In this document: piece by piece, positions 18,591-27,661 of the stretch
How positions within the stretch are numbered: position 1 is the first letter of the stretch
How the letters are laid out: every line of letters starts with the position of its first letter
Assembly: GCF_017312485.1 (NCBI RefSeq)
Contig: NZ_BMBA01000012.1
Location: 19,893-83,892, forward strand
From: Clostridium zeae
GTDB taxonomy: Bacteria; Bacillota; Clostridia; Clostridiales; Clostridiaceae
Direction of reading: 5' to 3'
DNA: 64,000 nucleotides
The notes under the pieces: generated by a model
The model's input: only the letters and a program-made list of their open reading frames with translations
Database searches by the model: none
What the model was told of the DNA's origin: nothing
Made by a program: the position numbers and the translations under genes

Positions 18591-19019
18591 TTAAATCTTC
18601 CCCCTATTGTTAAATATATCTTTTATAAAATCATTATATTGAGGTTGTGATATCATATAGCTTTTTTCTCCACAAAAAAGCAAATATCCATTCCTGTAAG
18701 GATACATACTGAAACAACTTTTTGACTTTAAATATATATCTAACGAATTTGTAACACCTTTAGGATCGGGCCCATTGTACTGTTGAACATTGTCTCCAGA
18801 AGTATTTAATAAACCTATTAAGGTTTGCACTTCATCTTTAGACAAAACTCTTGCCGATATATCAGTATAAGAAACTTCAACCCTATCTATCTTATCTTCA
18901 GTAAGATTTTTTACCTTATAAAAATCGTATTCTTTTTCCTTGGTTCCGCAACTTACCAACCCAAAACACATAATTAATAATATAATTCCACAAATAATTT
19001 TAACATTTATTTTTTTCAA
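18591..19019 (-). CDS. Small putative lipoprotein, unknown function
   Basis: 143-residue secreted protein. The N-terminal stretch KINVKIICGIILLIMCFG leads to a lipobox VSCG, so it is probably lipid-anchored. The remaining ~115 residues show no family I recognise; a conserved-looking DKVEVSY-type strand pattern suggests a small beta domain. I prefer the TTG at 19019 (GTGGTGA upstream); an ATG at 19049 would add a cysteine-rich leader that spoils the signal peptide. It has no close partner gene. Confidence 0.6.
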   Translation of the reverse strand: MKKINVKIICGIILLIMCFGLVSCGTKEKEYDFYKVKNLTEDKIDRVEVSYTDISARVLSKDEVQTLIGLLNTSGDNVQQYNGPDPKGVTNSLDIYLKSKSCFSMYPYRNGYLLFCGEKSYMISQPQYNDFIKDIFNNRGKI

Positions 19020-19224
19020 TTTATAATCACCACACAAATAACACTTCAAATATAATACGAAAGAAAAAAAATATAGTTACACAAATTTATAATATTTATA
19101 AATAATTTTATATATTGAAAATATAGTAATATTTACTTGAGTGATAATAATTATGAAAATTATTTTAAGAACACCAAATCCCCTCAACCAAAGGCCAATT
19201 TCAATAGCACTTCCTAACCTTAAA

Positions 19225-19551
19225 TCAAAACACCAAATCAAATATTATTATAAGAGTTAGAAGAGCAAGTACAAATATAGCAGAATTTTTTCCAGCCTTT
19301 GCCCCCATATGATCTTCATATTTATCTCCGATAAAATATGCTATTACCACCATGGCCAAAGCATAGAATAGAGTATAATGAATTCCTACATGACCGCCAG
19401 ACCAAGCCTTGAGACCAAAGGAATCTAATATAAGATCTCCAAGGACTATATTATTACCAAAACTAAAAGATAGAATAAGAGCTAATACTAACATGAGTGG
19501 AGAACACGTTCCTATACCTACCTTTTTCCTTACTTTATCCAAGCTACTCAC
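19225..19551 (-). CDS. Small membrane protein, unknown function
   Basis: 108-residue protein with three predicted membrane segments (about residues 18-38, 58-75 and 90-107) and a polar loop DKYEDHMGAKAGKN between the last two. I do not recognise the family. The start has only a modest ribosome binding site, and the gene stands alone between two AT-rich gaps. Confidence 0.6.
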   Translation of the reverse strand: MSSLDKVRKKVGIGTCSPLMLVLALILSFSFGNNIVLGDLILDSFGLKAWSGGHVGIHYTLFYALAMVVIAYFIGDKYEDHMGAKAGKNSAIFVLALLTLIIIFDLVF

Positions 19552-19848
19552 CCGCTTCTATTAAGGTATTTTAACTTTGTAAACTAGATTTATCTCTAAA
19601 TGATTTATTGGTTATATTATCTTCCAAAATGGATTTAATATGCTATTAATTACAAATACTATCACATTAATACTGGCATCTATAATATTATAGAATATTT
19701 GGTATAATATTACAATTATTTCCATGTTATTATTAGTAGAAATTTGTTTATATGAGATCAATTCATTAAAAATAACCGAATAATTTTTGTTTATGCCTGT
19801 TACGCATCCTTTTAAAAAGGTATAATTTAAATATAATTTCCCAAAAAA
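19552..19848. other. AT-rich intergenic region
   Basis: About 300 bases upstream of the small membrane protein gene; presumably holds its promoter. I see no RNA motif, repeat or coding frame. Confidence 0.45.
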
Positions 19849-19918
19849 AAATCATTATTAAACTTTATCAAAAATGTATAACTATATATCATAATCTTTG
19901 ATAAAAAGTCTAATAATG
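19849..19918 (-). terminator. Rho-independent terminator of the ArsC-like gene
   Basis: A ~22-bp imperfect stem (TCATTATTAGACTTTTTATC pairing with GATAAAGTTTAATAATGA on the minus strand) is followed by nine T. It lies 10 bases after the stop codon. Confidence 0.85.
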
Positions 19919-19928
19919 ACTTACTTTT

Positions 19929-20267
19929 CTAATCCCAATTTTCCCACACCTTAGGCTCATAACCGACAGTTGCAAGTTTTCCATTTCTCACAATCGGAGT
20001 CTTATACAGTTTAGGGTTGTTTAGAAGTATTTCTTCTTTTACGCTATTATTAATGATACGGTGTAAATTTAAGCTTTCATAATCTTTACATTCTTTGTTT
20101 ATTAGATTACTTAGACCCACAGCATTTCTTACTGTTTCCAACTCTCTCTTGCCTAATCCTACCATGTTTAAATCAATAAATTGGTACTTTATCTTTCTTT
20201 CTTTAAAATATCTTTCTGCTTTCTTAGTATCAAAGCACTTTTTCACTCCGTATATTTGAATATTCAT
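19929..20267 (-). CDS. ArsC/Spx-family protein
   Basis: 112-residue thioredoxin-fold protein of the ArsC/Spx/YffB family: N-terminal IQIYGVKKCFDTKKAERYF with a single cysteine in place of the CxxC of Spx, then KTPIVRNGKLATVGY near the C-terminus. The ATG at 20267 has GGAG eight bases before it. Lack of a second cysteine argues against an Spx-type redox switch; members of this subgroup are usually called ArsC-family reductases, with unknown substrate. It may be co-transcribed with the gene at 20300-20794, which ends 32 bases upstream. Confidence 0.75.
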   Translation of the reverse strand: MNIQIYGVKKCFDTKKAERYFKERKIKYQFIDLNMVGLGKRELETVRNAVGLSNLINKECKDYESLNLHRIINNSVKEEILLNNPKLYKTPIVRNGKLATVGYEPKVWENWD

Positions 20268-20299
20268 ATTCACTTCTCCTGATTAACTTCATACTATGA

Positions 20300-20794
20300 T
20301 TAAGATTCATTTATTCTGCCACAAATAGTTTCTTGAATCTCATCATCTATTTTGCTTATATTTCTTATCTTATAGCTATCTTTATTTCTTGTATATTTAA
20401 TATTTACTATATATTCTTCTTGTACACCATTTTTATTTACAACTAATTTTACCGTTCCATATGGATAATCTACATTATCTATCTTAACTTCTTTACATCT
20501 TTCTATCCTTATTCCTTTAGCCCTTTGCTGCTTAAGCTTTCTAATCCAGTTACCTCTTTTATTGTCTTCATTTAAAATAACACTATTTTCCTTATCTATT
20601 CCATCGTAGTCTACAAAAACAAAAGCATCTTCATATTTTTCTTCAATTATATTATTAAAGAACTGTTCCGTTTTATATTTTAGCGTTTCTTTTTCACTGC
20701 TCTTTACTATCGGGTATCCAACAGCAAATACAGCTATTAATATCAATACACTTACTATTTTTTTGTTATCTCTGAGCCTCTTGTAAAGGTTCAT
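20300..20794 (-). CDS. Membrane-anchored protein of unknown function
   Basis: 164-residue protein with one N-terminal membrane helix (IVSVLILIAVFAVGYPIV, about residues 13-30) and a soluble extracytoplasmic domain with SNTF2/DUF4878-like features: YKTEQFFNNIIEEKYEDAF opens the domain and short alternating strands follow. I cannot assign a family with confidence. The ATG follows AGGAGAG. A structured repeat (20829-20923) lies 35 bases upstream of the start. Confidence 0.6.
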   Translation of the reverse strand: MNLYKRLRDNKKIVSVLILIAVFAVGYPIVKSSEKETLKYKTEQFFNNIIEEKYEDAFVFVDYDGIDKENSVILNEDNKRGNWIRKLKQQRAKGIRIERCKEVKIDNVDYPYGTVKLVVNKNGVQEEYIVNIKYTRNKDSYKIRNISKIDDEIQETICGRINES

Positions 20795-20828
20795 ATAAAT
20801 CTCTCCTAAGGTTTATTTTATATATACA

Positions 20829-20923
20829 TATGAACCACTTCATAATTAAACTTATACTTTCAAATTCTCCTCTCAGAACCCAGATGAGTTTTAAAAATAG
20901 ATTTCGGATTGAAGTGTTTCATC
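20829..20923. repeat. Structured repeat family Q, copy 2
   Basis: Second copy of the element at 18366-18460, with arms ATGAACCACTTC / GAAGTGTTTCAT and the conserved interior CTCCTCTCAGAACC. Stem differences (TTTTCAAA to TTTTTAAA in one arm) retain pairing through G-U. It lies in the leader of the 20300-20794 gene. Confidence 0.75.
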
Positions 20924-21035
20924 TTTAATTATAGTACGCAGAGTTTTTTACAAATATAGTTAATACTAATATTTCATATTAAACAATTATTGTCAATATA
21001 TATAATTTTTTTATCAATTTTTAGTGATTTTACAG

Positions 21036-21082
21036 AAAAATGAATCTCCAGAATATATTTTGAATTCTGGAGATTCATTTTA
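21036..21082 (-). terminator. Rho-independent terminator of the threonine operon
   Basis: Seventeen-base arms AAATGAATCTCCAGAAT / ATTCTGGAGATTCATTT with a nine-base loop, ten bases after the hom stop codon, followed by T-rich sequence on the minus strand. Confidence 0.9.
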
Positions 21083-21091
21083 GATAATATT

Positions 21092-22387
21092 TTATTTTAG
21101 TCCGAGTTTCTCTATTCTTATTACATTTTCAACTTTTTTAATTATATCCAAATCATTAATCTTTTCTAAAGATTTATTTATTCTTCCCTCTAAAGTATCA
21201 TGAGTTACAATAACTATAGAAACAAGTCCCTTATCTTCTCTTCTAGCTTTTTGTATAAACGAAGCTATACTCACTTGCTCTTGCCCGAATATAGTAGCTA
21301 TCTCACCTAATACACCGGGCATATCTTTTACTGTTATTCTTAGATAATACTTCGCACCTATATTATCCATAGGAGCTATTTCTTTGTCCTCATATCTACT
21401 TGTAATTATACTTGCTCTATCTCCATCATTTCTTAATACGGATATTATATCTCCAACTACAGCACTTCCTGTTGGAAGCTCTCCTGCCCCTCTTCCATAA
21501 AGCATAAGATCTCCTACAGCATTTCCTTTTATAAATATAGCATTAAAGGAATCATTGACATTTGCTAGAGGATGTATTGATGGAATCATTGTTGGATGAA
21601 CTCTAAGCTCTAACTTACCATCAACCTCTTTTACTATAGCAAGTAACTTAATAACATATCCAAGTTCTTTTGCGTACTCAATATCCTTTGAAGTAATCCT
21701 AGTTATTCCTTCTCTATAGATACTATTTACATCAACATTTGTTTCAAATGCAAGAGTTGTTAATATTGCAAGCTTGTATGCAGCATCATAGCTTTCTATA
21801 TCTGATGTTGGGTCTGCTTCTGCATATCCCTTTTCCTGTGCTTCTTTCAAAGCATCCTCAAAATCCATTCCTTCTAATGTCATCTTAGTTAAGATATAAT
21901 TTGTAGTACCGTTTATTATTCCTATAACTTCTTCAATTTTGTTTGCAGTTAGGCTTTCATTGATTCCATGAATTACAGGTATTCCACCAGCTACACTAGC
22001 TTCAAAATTTACTATAACTTCATTTTTTTCAGCTTCTTCAAATATCTCTTTTCCATTAGTAGCTATAAGTAACTTATTAGCAGTAACTACATGCTTTCTT
22101 TCTTTTATAGCTCTTAATATATAATCTTTAGCAGGCTGTAACCCACCCATAACTTCAACTATTATCTTAATGCTGTCATCGTTAAAGATTTCCTCAGCAT
22201 CAGTTGTAACAAGCTCTATTGGCACTTCTACATCTCTTGCTTTATTTTTATCTCGAACTAATATCTTTGCAATTTCTATATCATACCCAGCTCTTTTTAT
22301 AATAGCTTCTCTATTGGTATTTAATATATTCCAAACGCCTTTACCTACATTACCTAGCCCTAATAATGCAATCCTTACTTTCTCCAT
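21092..22387 (-). CDS. hom: Homoserine dehydrogenase
   Basis: Reduces aspartate semialdehyde to homoserine. The 431-residue protein begins with a Rossmann motif LGLGNVGKGV at residues 9-18, has the catalytic region GIINGTTNYILTKM near 160 and EAQEKGYAEADPTSDIE near 183, and ends in an ACT domain from about 350 (YYLRITVKDMPGVLGEIA), the usual site of threonine feedback. It is the last gene of thrC-thrB-aspartokinase-hom. A 116-base gap separates it from aspartokinase. Confidence 0.95.
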   Translation of the reverse strand: MEKVRIALLGLGNVGKGVWNILNTNREAIIKRAGYDIEIAKILVRDKNKARDVEVPIELVTTDAEEIFNDDSIKIIVEVMGGLQPAKDYILRAIKERKHVVTANKLLIATNGKEIFEEAEKNEVIVNFEASVAGGIPVIHGINESLTANKIEEVIGIINGTTNYILTKMTLEGMDFEDALKEAQEKGYAEADPTSDIESYDAAYKLAILTTLAFETNVDVNSIYREGITRITSKDIEYAKELGYVIKLLAIVKEVDGKLELRVHPTMIPSIHPLANVNDSFNAIFIKGNAVGDLMLYGRGAGELPTGSAVVGDIISVLRNDGDRASIITSRYEDKEIAPMDNIGAKYYLRITVKDMPGVLGEIATIFGQEQVSIASFIQKARREDKGLVSIVIVTHDTLEGRINKSLEKINDLDIIKKVENVIRIEKLGLK

Positions 22388-22503
22388 TATAATTCTCCCT
22401 TTTCAATGTATTCTTAAAATATTGACCTGTGGGATTATAAAAGCTATCTAGCCTTATCTACCCCTTAGTAATACCCCAATTGTCTACAACATAAAAACAT
22501 TAC

Positions 22504-23823
22504 TTATTTTACAAAAGCACCATAAATAGCTCTATAAGCCTTTTCAAAGTCTCCATTTTCCACACCAATTATTACGTTTATTTCACTAGATCCTTGGTTT
22601 ATCATTCTCACATTGACGTCTGCTTGTGAAAGACTTTTAAATATGCTAGTAGCAACACCTTTAGTTCTATTCATACCCTTACCAACGGTAGCTATTAGAG
22701 CCATACTAGGATGAACTTCTACAGTATCTGGATTACACTGTCTTTTTATCTCTTCAAGTATAATATCAAGTTTATCTGCTACCTGACTTTCCTCTATAAC
22801 TAAAGATACAGAATCTATTCCTGAAGGCATGTTTTCAAAGGAAACTCCGTTACTTTCAAGTATTGTTAAAAGCTTTCTACAAAAGCCTTGTTCAAGGTTC
22901 ATAAGCATCTTCTGTATTGCAATTACAACAAAGTCTTTCTTTCCTGCTATACCAGTGATTGTATCTCCATAGGTTTGAACTCTCTGTTCATCAACTATGA
23001 AGGTTCCTTTGTCCGAAGGTTTATTAGTATTTCTTATATTTATAGGTATAGCTACATCTCTAACAGGGAAAATACTCTCCTCATGAAGTACTTTAGCACC
23101 CATATAAGATAGCTCTCTAAGCTCCTTATAAGTTACGTATTCTATAGACTTTGGATTTTCAACTATATTAGGATCAGCCATTAAGAAACCAGAAACATCA
23201 GTCCAGTTTTCATAAAGCTTAGCACTAGTACATCTCGCTATTATTGCTCCTGTAATATCTGAGCCACCTCTAGAAAAGGTCTTTATTTTTCCATCAGGCG
23301 TAGCTCCATAAAATCCAGGTATAACAGCTTTTTCTACATTTTTTAGTCTTTCTCTTACAGCTACTTCAGTAGCATTCATATCTAAAGTCCCAAAATGCTT
23401 AAACTTTATTATCTCTGCTGCATCAACAAATTCATAGTTTAAAAATGCTGCAAGTAATAGTCCATTTAAATATTCTCCTCTACTAGCAGTGTAATCTGCT
23501 GAAGCACCTTCTTCTATCTTTTGCTTTATCTCTTGAAGGTACTTTTCTATATCCATATCAACCTTAAGCTCTAAGGCCAAAGTCTTATATCTATCTTCTA
23601 TATGCTTAAATACATCTTCAAAGGATATTTGATTCTTTGCATGTTCGTAGCAAAGATATAATAAATCAGTTATTTTATAATCCTTTTTAAATCTCTTTCC
23701 TGGCGCTGAAGGCACAACAAATTTTCTTTGCGCGTCCTCATTAACAATATTTTTTACTTTATTAAACTGTTCACTGTCCGCCAGCGAACTTCCTCCAAAT
23801 TTAGCTACAACTATATCACTCAT
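22504..23823 (-). CDS. Aspartate kinase
   Basis: Phosphorylates aspartate, the first step of the aspartate family. The 439-residue monofunctional enzyme has KFGGSSLAD at 8-16, the substrate region SRGGSDITGA near 185 and two C-terminal ACT domains from about 300 on. It lacks internal translation initiation typical of Bacillus class II enzymes as far as I can see. Placement between thrB and hom suggests a threonine-dedicated isozyme. A ribosome binding site TAGGGGG precedes the start, 18 bases after thrB. Confidence 0.92.
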   Translation of the reverse strand: MSDIVVAKFGGSSLADSEQFNKVKNIVNEDAQRKFVVPSAPGKRFKKDYKITDLLYLCYEHAKNQISFEDVFKHIEDRYKTLALELKVDMDIEKYLQEIKQKIEEGASADYTASRGEYLNGLLLAAFLNYEFVDAAEIIKFKHFGTLDMNATEVAVRERLKNVEKAVIPGFYGATPDGKIKTFSRGGSDITGAIIARCTSAKLYENWTDVSGFLMADPNIVENPKSIEYVTYKELRELSYMGAKVLHEESIFPVRDVAIPINIRNTNKPSDKGTFIVDEQRVQTYGDTITGIAGKKDFVVIAIQKMLMNLEQGFCRKLLTILESNGVSFENMPSGIDSVSLVIEESQVADKLDIILEEIKRQCNPDTVEVHPSMALIATVGKGMNRTKGVATSIFKSLSQADVNVRMINQGSSEINVIIGVENGDFEKAYRAIYGAFVK

Positions 23824-23841
23824 ACTTTTCCCCCTAATTGT

Positions 23842-24729
23842 TTATAGACTCGAAACTATAGCCCCATCATTATCGATATCCACTTCTAATACCTGCCAGC
23901 AGTTTTTAAGAGTATCTAAATAACCTTTTATATTTGTAGAAAAAGCTTCATCATCTTTTCTTAGCATAACCATGATTGTTGGTCCAGCTCCACTGAGAAA
24001 TACAGCTAAAGCATTTTGCTTATTGCATTCATTTTTTATATCATAAAAGTTTTCTATAAGTCCTGCTCTATAATCCTCATGAAGTTTATCTTTGCATGCA
24101 ACCTTAAGAAGATCTAAATCACCATTTGATAAAGCAGATATCATAAGAGCTACTCTACCTATATTATAAACGCCTTGCTTATAATCAATACTCTTAGGAA
24201 GTACTGCCCTTGCCTTTTCAGTAGATAATTTAAAATCTGGTACCAATACACAAAGTTTAATGTCTTCTTTTATATTTATTTTGTTATATATAGTCCTATC
24301 CTCTTCTGTTACTGAAACAGTCATCCCACCATATAAAGCAGGCGTTATATTATCAGGATGCCCCTCCATCTCTGCTGATAGTTCTAAAACTTCTTCTTTA
24401 CTTAAAGGACTTCCTGCAAGTTCATTTGCCGCTAATATTCCACCAACTACACAGGCTGCACTACTTCCAAGCCCCCTGGATACTGGTATATCACTTTCAA
24501 TCTTTATACTTAATCCTTTAGGTTTATATTTGATTTTATCAAAACATTTTTTCATAGCTACATATATTAAATTATCTTCATTCTTAAATTCTTCATCACA
24601 GCCCTCAAATATAAGGCCTTCTTCTATTTCCTCTACAACAAATCTATTATATTTTTTTACCGCTATTCCAAGACAATCAAACCCAGGTCCTATATTTGCA
24701 CTTGTAGCTGGAACTCTTACCTCTACCAT
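23842..24729 (-). CDS. thrB: Homoserine kinase
   Basis: GHMP-family kinase that phosphorylates homoserine for threonine synthase. The 295-residue protein has the N-terminal [12 protein letters not shown] at 7-18, the ATP loop [15 protein letters not shown] near 88-102, and the C-terminal motif LSGAGPTIM near 243. It starts 8 bases after the thrC stop, with ribosome binding site AGGTGATG in the gap. Confidence 0.95.
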   Translation of the reverse strand: MVEVRVPATSANIGPGFDCLGIAVKKYNRFVVEEIEEGLIFEGCDEEFKNEDNLIYVAMKKCFDKIKYKPKGLSIKIESDIPVSRGLGSSAACVVGGILAANELAGSPLSKEEVLELSAEMEGHPDNITPALYGGMTVSVTEEDRTIYNKINIKEDIKLCVLVPDFKLSTEKARAVLPKSIDYKQGVYNIGRVALMISALSNGDLDLLKVACKDKLHEDYRAGLIENFYDIKNECNKQNALAVFLSGAGPTIMVMLRKDDEAFSTNIKGYLDTLKNCWQVLEVDIDNDGAIVSSL

Positions 24730-24737
24730 ATCATCAC

Positions 24738-26219
24738 CTATAAACCCAAAAATTCTTTAATTACGGTTCTCATATTTTCTTTATTACATGTTGTATTATG
24801 AATTACTGGTTTACTTTCTAAATTCAATATACCTTTAGGTATTTTAATATCGAAATTCTTAGAAAGAGTTTCTACCATTTGAAAGTCTGAAGCTTCTTTC
24901 TGTTCAAAATTAAGAGCTTCATTAACACTTCTAGGGAATTTAAAAGGACTGGCTGTTGATGCTATCACCGTTACCGCATCATCCTTTGTTTCATTTTTAT
25001 ATTTTTCAAAAACTTCATAAGCAACAGCAGTATGAGTATCTATTACATATCTTGATGAATCATATACTTTTCTTATTGCATCAACGGTTTCTTCTTCTGT
25101 AGCAAAATCCCCATAGAACTCTTTAAGCCTAACTTTCATAGCTTCACTTACTTCATATCTTCCTTCAGTCCTTAGTTTACTCATAAGATCTCGTATAACA
25201 GCTGAATCCTTACCGCTTATCTCATATAAAAATCTTTCTAGATTACTAGAGATTAATATATCCATTGAAGGAGAATTAGTAACTAAAAACTCTCTATTTC
25301 TATCATATACACCTGTATTTATAAAATCAGTGAGTACCTTGTTCTCATTTGAAGCACAGATGAATCTTTCTATAGGCAGTCCCATACTTTTAGCATAAAA
25401 AGCAGCAAGTATATTGCCAAAATTGCCTGTAGGTACTACAACATTTATTTTTTCTCCAGCCTTAAGCCTTCCTTCTTTTAATAAATTTACGTATGAGTAT
25501 ACATAGTAAACAACTTGAGGTATTAACCTTCCTATATTTATGGAATTTGCAGAAGATAGCATATATCCTTTATCTTCTAGCTGCTTGTTGAAATCATCAT
25601 CCCCGAATATATCTTTCACTCCATTTTGAGCATCGTCAAAATTTCCTTCTATACCCACAACAAAGGTGTTGTCTCCTTCTTGGGTTACCATCTGTCTTCT
25701 TTGAATCTCACTTACTCCGTCTTTTGGGTAAAAAACTACTATCTTAGTTCCAGCAACCCTTGCAAAACCTTCAAGTGCAGCCTTACCAGTGTCTCCAGAA
25801 GTAGCAGTAAGAATAACTATATCCTTATCTATCCCTGTTTTGTTTGCTGCTGTCTTCACAAGGTACGGAAGTATACTTAGAGCCATATCTTTAAACGCTA
25901 AGGTTTTTCCATGGAAGAGTTCTAAAAAATATGCTCCTCCAGCATATTTTAATGGTGCTATTGAAGAATCTTCAAACTTTTCATCATAGGCTCCCTCTAT
26001 GCAAGCTTTAAGTTCTTCATCAGAAAAATCGTCTAAATATTTCTTTAAGATATAAAATGCTAACTCTTTATAATTCATTTCTTTTAGCTCATCAAAGGAT
26101 TTCTCTATGCTTGGAAAACTTTCTGGAACAAACAATCCTCCATCTTCAGCTATGCCCCTAACTATAGCTTCTGAAGCTTTAACAAAATTTTCTTTTCCCC
26201 TTGTACTTTTATAAAACAC
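24738..26219 (-). CDS. thrC: Threonine synthase
   Basis: PLP enzyme converting O-phosphohomoserine to threonine. The 493-residue protein opens [20 protein letters not shown], has the PLP lysine in [12 protein letters not shown] near 100 and [14 protein letters not shown] near 140, like the long (E. coli/yeast-type) threonine synthases. I choose the GTG at 26219 because AAAGGGGG is eight bases upstream; a TTG at 26273 in frame lies inside the terminator U-tract of the leader. It heads the operon behind a glycine-type riboswitch. Confidence 0.93.
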   Translation of the reverse strand: MFYKSTRGKENFVKASEAIVRGIAEDGGLFVPESFPSIEKSFDELKEMNYKELAFYILKKYLDDFSDEELKACIEGAYDEKFEDSSIAPLKYAGGAYFLELFHGKTLAFKDMALSILPYLVKTAANKTGIDKDIVILTATSGDTGKAALEGFARVAGTKIVVFYPKDGVSEIQRRQMVTQEGDNTFVVGIEGNFDDAQNGVKDIFGDDDFNKQLEDKGYMLSSANSINIGRLIPQVVYYVYSYVNLLKEGRLKAGEKINVVVPTGNFGNILAAFYAKSMGLPIERFICASNENKVLTDFINTGVYDRNREFLVTNSPSMDILISSNLERFLYEISGKDSAVIRDLMSKLRTEGRYEVSEAMKVRLKEFYGDFATEEETVDAIRKVYDSSRYVIDTHTAVAYEVFEKYKNETKDDAVTVIASTASPFKFPRSVNEALNFEQKEASDFQMVETLSKNFDIKIPKGILNLESKPVIHNTTCNKENMRTVIKEFLGL

Positions 26220-26271
26220 TACTTTAGCCCCCTTTAGGTAATTTAAGTCACTTCTTGTATTATATATAAAC

Positions 26272-26505
26272 AAAAAGAGACTAGTTTTAAACTTAGTCTC
26301 TGGAAATACGGCTTTTGATATTCAAAAAACTCAAAAAAAGCTTAATAAGCTAAAAAAAGTTAAACTGAATACAATATCAAAATCCCCTGTCCTTTTACCT
26401 GAGAGTTTCACCACATCTTTATGGTTTTCCCCTTCGGTGCTCCATTGAGTCTCTCCAGAGGTTCGTCCAATAACGGTTTAATCCCGCTACCTTCATCCGA
26501 ATCTA
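26272..26505 (-). promoter_or_regulatory. Glycine riboswitch (single aptamer) with terminator
   Basis: On the minus strand the glycine aptamer core is clear: P1 arm CCTCTG (26461-26456), GGAGAGACT, GCACCGAAGGGG, then CTCTCAGGTAAAAGGACAG closing P1 at 26384. A short upstream hairpin AGCGGG..ACCGTT may be the ghost-aptamer helix of singlet switches. About 80 bases later a terminator GAGACTAAG..CTAGTCTC with a T-tract (about 26301-26272) precedes thrC. AGTCTC in the terminator can pair with GAGACT in the aptamer, a possible switching contact (inference). Confidence 0.88.
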
Positions 26506-26518
26506 TAAAATTATTGTA

Positions 26519-26548
26519 ATTATATATCAAAATATTCTAACAAGTCAA
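26519..26548 (-). promoter_or_regulatory. Sigma-A promoter of the threonine operon
   Basis: Minus-strand TTGACT (26548-26543) and TATAAT (26524-26519) are separated by 18 bases, placing the transcript start just ahead of the glycine aptamer. Confidence 0.8.
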
Positions 26549-26580
26549 TAAAATAGTCAGAAATATATGAATTTAATAGA

Positions 26581-26652
26581 TATACCATTTTATTAATTGT
26601 TTTCAATAGGATATTTGTAATCGAGGATGGAGGTTATTTATAAAATGGTATA
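26581..26652. repeat. Intergenic hairpin with 13-bp arms
   Basis: Perfect arms TATACCATTTTAT (26581-26593) and ATAAAATGGTATA (26640-26652) enclose about 46 bases. It lies between the end of the 26693-27292 gene and the thr promoter. It could terminate the upstream gene, but no clear U-tract follows. Confidence 0.5.
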
Positions 26653-26692
26653 CCTAACTATAATCTAGTATATGTTTTATTGATAAATATGT

Positions 26693-27292
26693 TCATTCAT
26701 CTCTATTTAGATTTATAGCGTTTCTTATAGCTATAAGCGTATCTTTAAGCTCATATTTAGGTACAATAAGTTTTATTGTCCACATCTTATCTTTTGGTTT
26801 TTTTCCATTAACTTTAACTTTTATTACCTTGTTTATTGCATAATCAGAAGAATATCCTTCGTCAACCTCTTCCACCCTGCCCCAAGGTATAAGCTCTCCA
26901 TCAACTGTAAGTATTCCTTCCTTGCTAATTATAGTATTTGATCTCATTTTTTTAATTTCGAAAAAGAGTAAAACTATTATCATTGTTATAATTACAGCAA
27001 ATTGCACAGAATATATAGATTTTGGTTTTTCTAAACTATGAAACCACCCCCATACTGTACTAGTATCTTGAGGAATATCTTTATCATTTGAAACAATAGT
27101 TGTATAAAAACTAATAATAGCAATTACTGCCACTATATTTAGAATTAAATCCACTTTGCTACTGCTCTTATATTCGAACCATTTCTCTCTTATAAGCCCA
27201 ACATTTAAAACTCTATCATTATAGCTTTTTATTAGCTTTATAATAGTAAAAACATAGCTTAACAACATAAAAAGCACGTATAAACTTGCCAT
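26693..27292 (-). CDS. Membrane protein with C-terminal PH-like (DUF5673-type) domain
   Basis: About 199 residues with three predicted membrane helices in the first ~125 residues and a soluble C-terminal domain that opens ISKEGILTVDGELIPWGRVE, a pattern seen in small bacterial PH-like/DUF5673 domains. Function is unknown. The start at 27292 (ATG GCA) has GGAGGGG close before it; a GTG at 27310 is also in frame. It is a single gene, not part of the threonine operon because it is separated by a hairpin and the thr promoter. Confidence 0.55.
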   Translation of the reverse strand: MASLYVLFMLLSYVFTIIKLIKSYNDRVLNVGLIREKWFEYKSSSKVDLILNIVAVIAIISFYTTIVSNDKDIPQDTSTVWGWFHSLEKPKSIYSVQFAVIITMIIVLLFFEIKKMRSNTIISKEGILTVDGELIPWGRVEEVDEGYSSDYAINKVIKVKVNGKKPKDKMWTIKLIVPKYELKDTLIAIRNAINLNRDE

Positions 27293-27661
27293 AGCCCCTC
27301 CATAATACACCCATGCATCTTTATTAATTATTTTGGCGCTGTTAAAGTACTATGTTAAAATATAGCCATTATTTTATATATTAATGACTTAACTTTAGAT
27401 ATTGTATTGAGATTAAAGTATAGTACCTATGCTACCTTAATGAATTTTGCAAAGAATTAATAGCCCTATTATACAATAAATCACTCAATTTGTTAATATA
27501 ATACTTTTATGCATTATTTTTTAATATAATAACAATATTTTATAATATAACGTAATTTAATAGGCATTATTTTACCTATTATTAACTTAACAAGTATAAT
27601 ATTAGTGTATTATTATATAAGTAATAAAGTATTATTATTGAATACTTAAAAGGAGATTATT
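27293..27661. other. AT-rich divergent intergenic region
   Basis: Region of about 370 bases between the membrane protein gene (minus) and the large secreted protein gene (plus). It is extremely AT-rich and should hold both promoters. I looked for c-di-GMP and other riboswitch motifs and saw none. Confidence 0.45.

Noticed and set aside
26220..26273. In-frame TTG extension of threonine synthase
   Set aside because: It lies inside the T-tract of the riboswitch terminator, adds a non-conserved leader, and has no ribosome binding site; GTG 26219 has AAAGGGGG at eight bases.
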